Source: Steromphala cineraria (taxonomy: Eukaryota; Mollusca; Gastropoda; Trochida; Trochidae). Taken from it: a DNA stretch of 64,000 nucleotides. The notes under the pieces were generated by a model. It worked only from the letters and a program-made list of their open reading frames with translations. It was not told the origin of the DNA and ran no database searches. Positions 61,023-64,000 of the stretch are shown one piece after another (within the stretch, counting starts at the first letter, position 1; every line of letters starts with the position of its first letter). The stretch spans positions 27,774,882-27,838,881 of the forward strand of contig OU744730.1 of assembly GCA_916613615.1 (NCBI GenBank). Direction: 5' to 3'. A program made the translations under genes and the position numbers.

Positions 61023-62479
61023 TCACATTATCAGGCAGGTCTGAAGGCCCTTGCTTCCAAGTCTCATTAAAGTCACATATTTTTTATATCTTTTTGACTT
61101 CCTTGCCTTTCTTCTAAGTTTAAGTACACTTACACCCGTATTATCTCTATAATAAACATATACAACCTTTTGATAGACCACTAACCCTCGTGGTTCATGA
61201 GACTTGAGCTTTGCTACAAGTTTTTGGTTGGTGGTCTTTTTTAGATTAAGAGATTTCAGATTATTCTTGGAGGTGAAATATAGCAAAGATCTACTATTAT
61301 CTATTGACAATGCGTATGCATGGTGATGAATCTTTATTTCCCTCAGTAAACTCCCATTATAAGTGAGAACAACAATCGATTTATCATAACTACCATACAC
61401 TAACTTTGCCTTGGAATCAACTGAGATGGAATGGCTGAAAACCTTATAGTATGTCTGCATCCATACTAAATTCTTGCTTTCCAAAAACAACTTATAAAAT
61501 CGAGACCTATTTTTATTACGTATACGATAAGAGAAAAATATGATTAAATTGTCATTATCTACACCAAAAGCATATGGTGCAACTTTTGCAAATTCAACAG
61601 AAGCTCCAGTTTCTCAGTCATAAGATATCATCTGTTTGATAGCATAAGTATTCTTTGAAAGAACTAATATGTTGAGTGATGGAATGAAGACCATTGCAGC
61701 GATCTGCCGACTGTCAAGCTGCTTGAATGGTGTTTTCTTCAGTGAGTTCAAGGACAGCTGATACCCTTGGTGAACTGGACCACTGTCAGCTGACATGTGG
61801 GGTACAGCAAGGAGAAACCTGCCATATGTCGTTGGTTGTCTTCCTGTTGAAGATAAGTAGGATCTTTAAATGAATTTTTAGTGGGTTTTTTTCTAGAACG
61901 TTTCGAATAATTCAAATAGATATAACAATAGAAGGAAACCAAATCAACAATTTGTGAATATGAAATATCTATAACATATGAATCCTTTACCCGCTATTAC
62001 CAGTGCATTGTCTTCCAGAATACAAACATAAATTATCTAGTAACTGAAAAGATATCTTGATCATCAAATTGAACTTTAACAAAGACAAAAGATTTTACCT
62101 ACTTTTTAAGAAAATGAAATGAAAAGACTTTCCTCTTTTAGTCGTCCTGATGTTTTGTGTCTGAAATATAAGTGTAGAATTTAATAAGAATTGATAAACT
62201 GTAAGAACATTGGATTCTTGAAATGTGACAAAAAAGGAAAATATTTGAAAATGAAAATACTGAAAGTACCATCTGCATCGCTGAAGAGATGGATCGTTGT
62301 CTTGTTACTGATTCAAGAGAACAGCTGAGGCGAGAAGGGTCAAAGGTTGATGTGATGCATGCTGGGACTTGCGCACACAGATCCGAGCACTTCCTGTTAT
62401 CAGGTTTTTCAAAACCGTTTGATTGCTTCAACAATATCGTCATGGCAACCATGGAGCGATACAACCAACTCATATCCAT
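61023..62479 (-). pseudogene. G4': beta PANprop copy with a nonsense codon
   Basis: The exons correspond to 62479-62270, 62160-62103 and 61843-61023, and all splice sites match G4. In exon 3 the Trp codon TGG of SYDWETG is TGA (61616-61614), which truncates the product after 165 of 362 residues. The rest of the frame stays open to GLQTCLIM, with only a few other changes. The lesion therefore looks recent, or is a null allele. Confidence 0.85.
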
Positions 62480-62488
62480 TGTCAAATC

Positions 62489-64000
62489 CTGAAATCAATT
62501 ATATGATGTATTATTTCTATATTATATTTGCTCAGTGCATCATTTAACACATCTTGTGTACTTTACAAAAAAGTACGGAATGGATAATTTCTTTCCAAAA
62601 AGTATCCTCCCAAAAAAAATATCAAAAGTGTTTTTTCAATACTTTACATGTTATGATAATAACCATGGAAAATGGTTGATAATAGTAGATAGTAACTTAC
62701 TTAGTAACTTTACCTTGCACAAAGGGAGAAAAACTTGGTTCTAAGAAGAACTTCTCTCACCTGATATTATCCTTGCCTGCTAATAAGATATGAACGTAGG
62801 ACAGTTAACATGATGTATATGAAATCAATATCAATAAATTTATGTGGCTGTTTGTGTAAAGAGATAAGATTGTCATCCTAAATTATTTTGTGTGTGATTT
62901 GGTGAAACCTAGCACTACTATTTTGTTTTTCCTGGGAAAATTATTTTGTTCAAATCAGTTAAACTATCTATTTATCAAGACCTTGAATATATTTTTAACG
63001 ATTTTTCTTCATGTGAACAGCAGATATTTGGAGTTCATATAATCGCTAAGATTTTCAAAGAAAAATGAGACAATATTGATAGATTTGTAATTTATCCTTA
63101 ATGTGAATAAATGACAAATATCTTACTACTTTGAAAATTGAAGTTTGTTATTTCAATTTATTTCTTTAGGAATCAAAAATTCCAAAACTGATTGTTGAAA
63201 TATATCAATGAATGTATCATATTGAAAAAAAATTATCAATGACCAAGGCACGTGATTCATTTTCTATTGATATTCCTAATATTCATAATACAAAAATAAA
63301 GTTTTTTATACAGTTAAAAATGTGTTAAGTGAAAATAGATATGTAAATGCTGTAGGACCACAAACTTTAATTGAAATCTTAACCTCAAACAATACACTGT
63401 TTAACATAGCCTACACTTCTGTCTGGCCCGTTAGTCAAGTTCCTATGGTTTGTGTGTTTGAATCCGCTTTGGAAGAATGCAACTTTGGAGATAATTTTCG
63501 CAAGACAAGCTCTTGGGTTAAGCCATACATTTGAAATATAAAAACCTTTGAGTTGGGGTTAAGTCTTACATTAAAATATCTTAACCTTCAAACATCTGTG
63601 TAGGTCTTACATATGAATATAATGCACTGACTTCTCAATGTAGGACCTTCTGGGAGGATGTTACGAGAAAACAAGAGACCAAAAGAATCGCAAAAATACC
63701 TGATCTAAGTTCTGATAGAGAGAGATAAAGATAAAAGATCAAGATAAAAGTAAAAGTCCTCCAAAGACTTACTCAAACACCAGATGTAAACCTTTCAAGA
63801 ACGTAAATGTTAAGAACCTTTTTGACATGCAGGTCAACGTCACATTATGTTTAAGACACTACCACGACCAGCAATTGCTTTGCATGAAAGGGATTCATCA
63901 AATTAAAACATTCATTGCCAGAATTATTTCAATTAAGAATTGCTTTAGATGTCAGCAATACAATAAAACGACTTTAACGCCCCTTTTGACTAATGTGACA
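62489..64000. other. Upstream interval of G4', to window end
   Basis: It matches 16773-18283. No gene is recognised. Confidence 0.45.

Larger units (their letters stand above)
45903..64000. repeat. Copy 2 of the 18-kb duplication
   Basis: The partner of 1-18283. It lacks the MITE at 3953-4534 and retains sequence lost from copy 1 near 9630 and 9805. The right end is cut by the window edge. Confidence 0.95.

Overview
The window is AT-rich, intron-containing animal DNA. Coding exons are short and widely spaced, splice sites are GT..AG and AATAAA signals follow several stops. It carries a CR1/L2-like LINE, a DIRS-order element with split direct repeats, TTAA-flanked MITEs and a 'GGCCTGTAAGGCCCGATGGGC' repeat that I associate with marine bivalves. 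A lophotrochozoan, probably a bivalve mollusc, is the best guess. This is inference, because no taxonomic marker gene is present.

The main content is a local family of secreted-protein genes, called here PANprop. Each has three coding exons. Exon 1 (about 64-74 codons) encodes a signal peptide and a short Cys motif, C-x3-C-x5-C-...-[DE]P-...-C, like a truncated PAN/apple domain. Exon 2 is a tiny linker of 46, 58, 64 or 67 nt, always 1 modulo 3. Exon 3 (about 800-840 nt) encodes a repetitive beta-propeller-like domain resembling LDLR class B (YWTD) repeats. Introns 1 and 2 are always phase 0 and phase 1. Complete open models are G4 (minus, 15307-16763), G5 (plus, 19741-21823), G6 (plus, 27430-32344) and G7 (minus, 41046-42451). 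G1' (minus, 45066-46775) is spliceable, but its propeller is truncated. Exon 3 falls into an alpha class ending MCTIP (G5, G7; G3 ends MCAIP) and a beta class ending GLQ-x-CLI-x (G4, G6, relic). Around these lie decayed members: G1, G3/G3', G4', a plus-strand beta relic, an exon-1 relic and a small alpha fragment.

Layout: 1-18283 is repeated almost base for base at 45903-64000. It holds G1 (exons 1-2), an alpha fragment, the DIRS-like element, TTAA MITEs, a beta relic, pseudogene G3, a small candidate gene and G4. The single-copy middle (18284-45902) holds G5, G6, the 145-bp tandem-repeat element (two copies flanking G6 exon 1), a dead CR1/L2-like LINE carrying a nested MITE, G7 and most of G1'. 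Both ends of the duplication lie at or beyond the window edges. It may be a real tandem duplication with a period near 45.9 kb, or two haplotypes placed in series by the assembler.

The two copies differ in informative ways. A 582-bp TTAA MITE is present only in copy 1, with a clean empty site in copy 2. G4 is open in copy 1 but has a nonsense codon in copy 2. G1 has a destroyed splice donor in copy 1 but a canonical one in copy 2. G3 carries one shared stop plus different private lesions in each copy. This is birth-and-death evolution caught in progress. No tRNA, rRNA or CRISPR array was seen.
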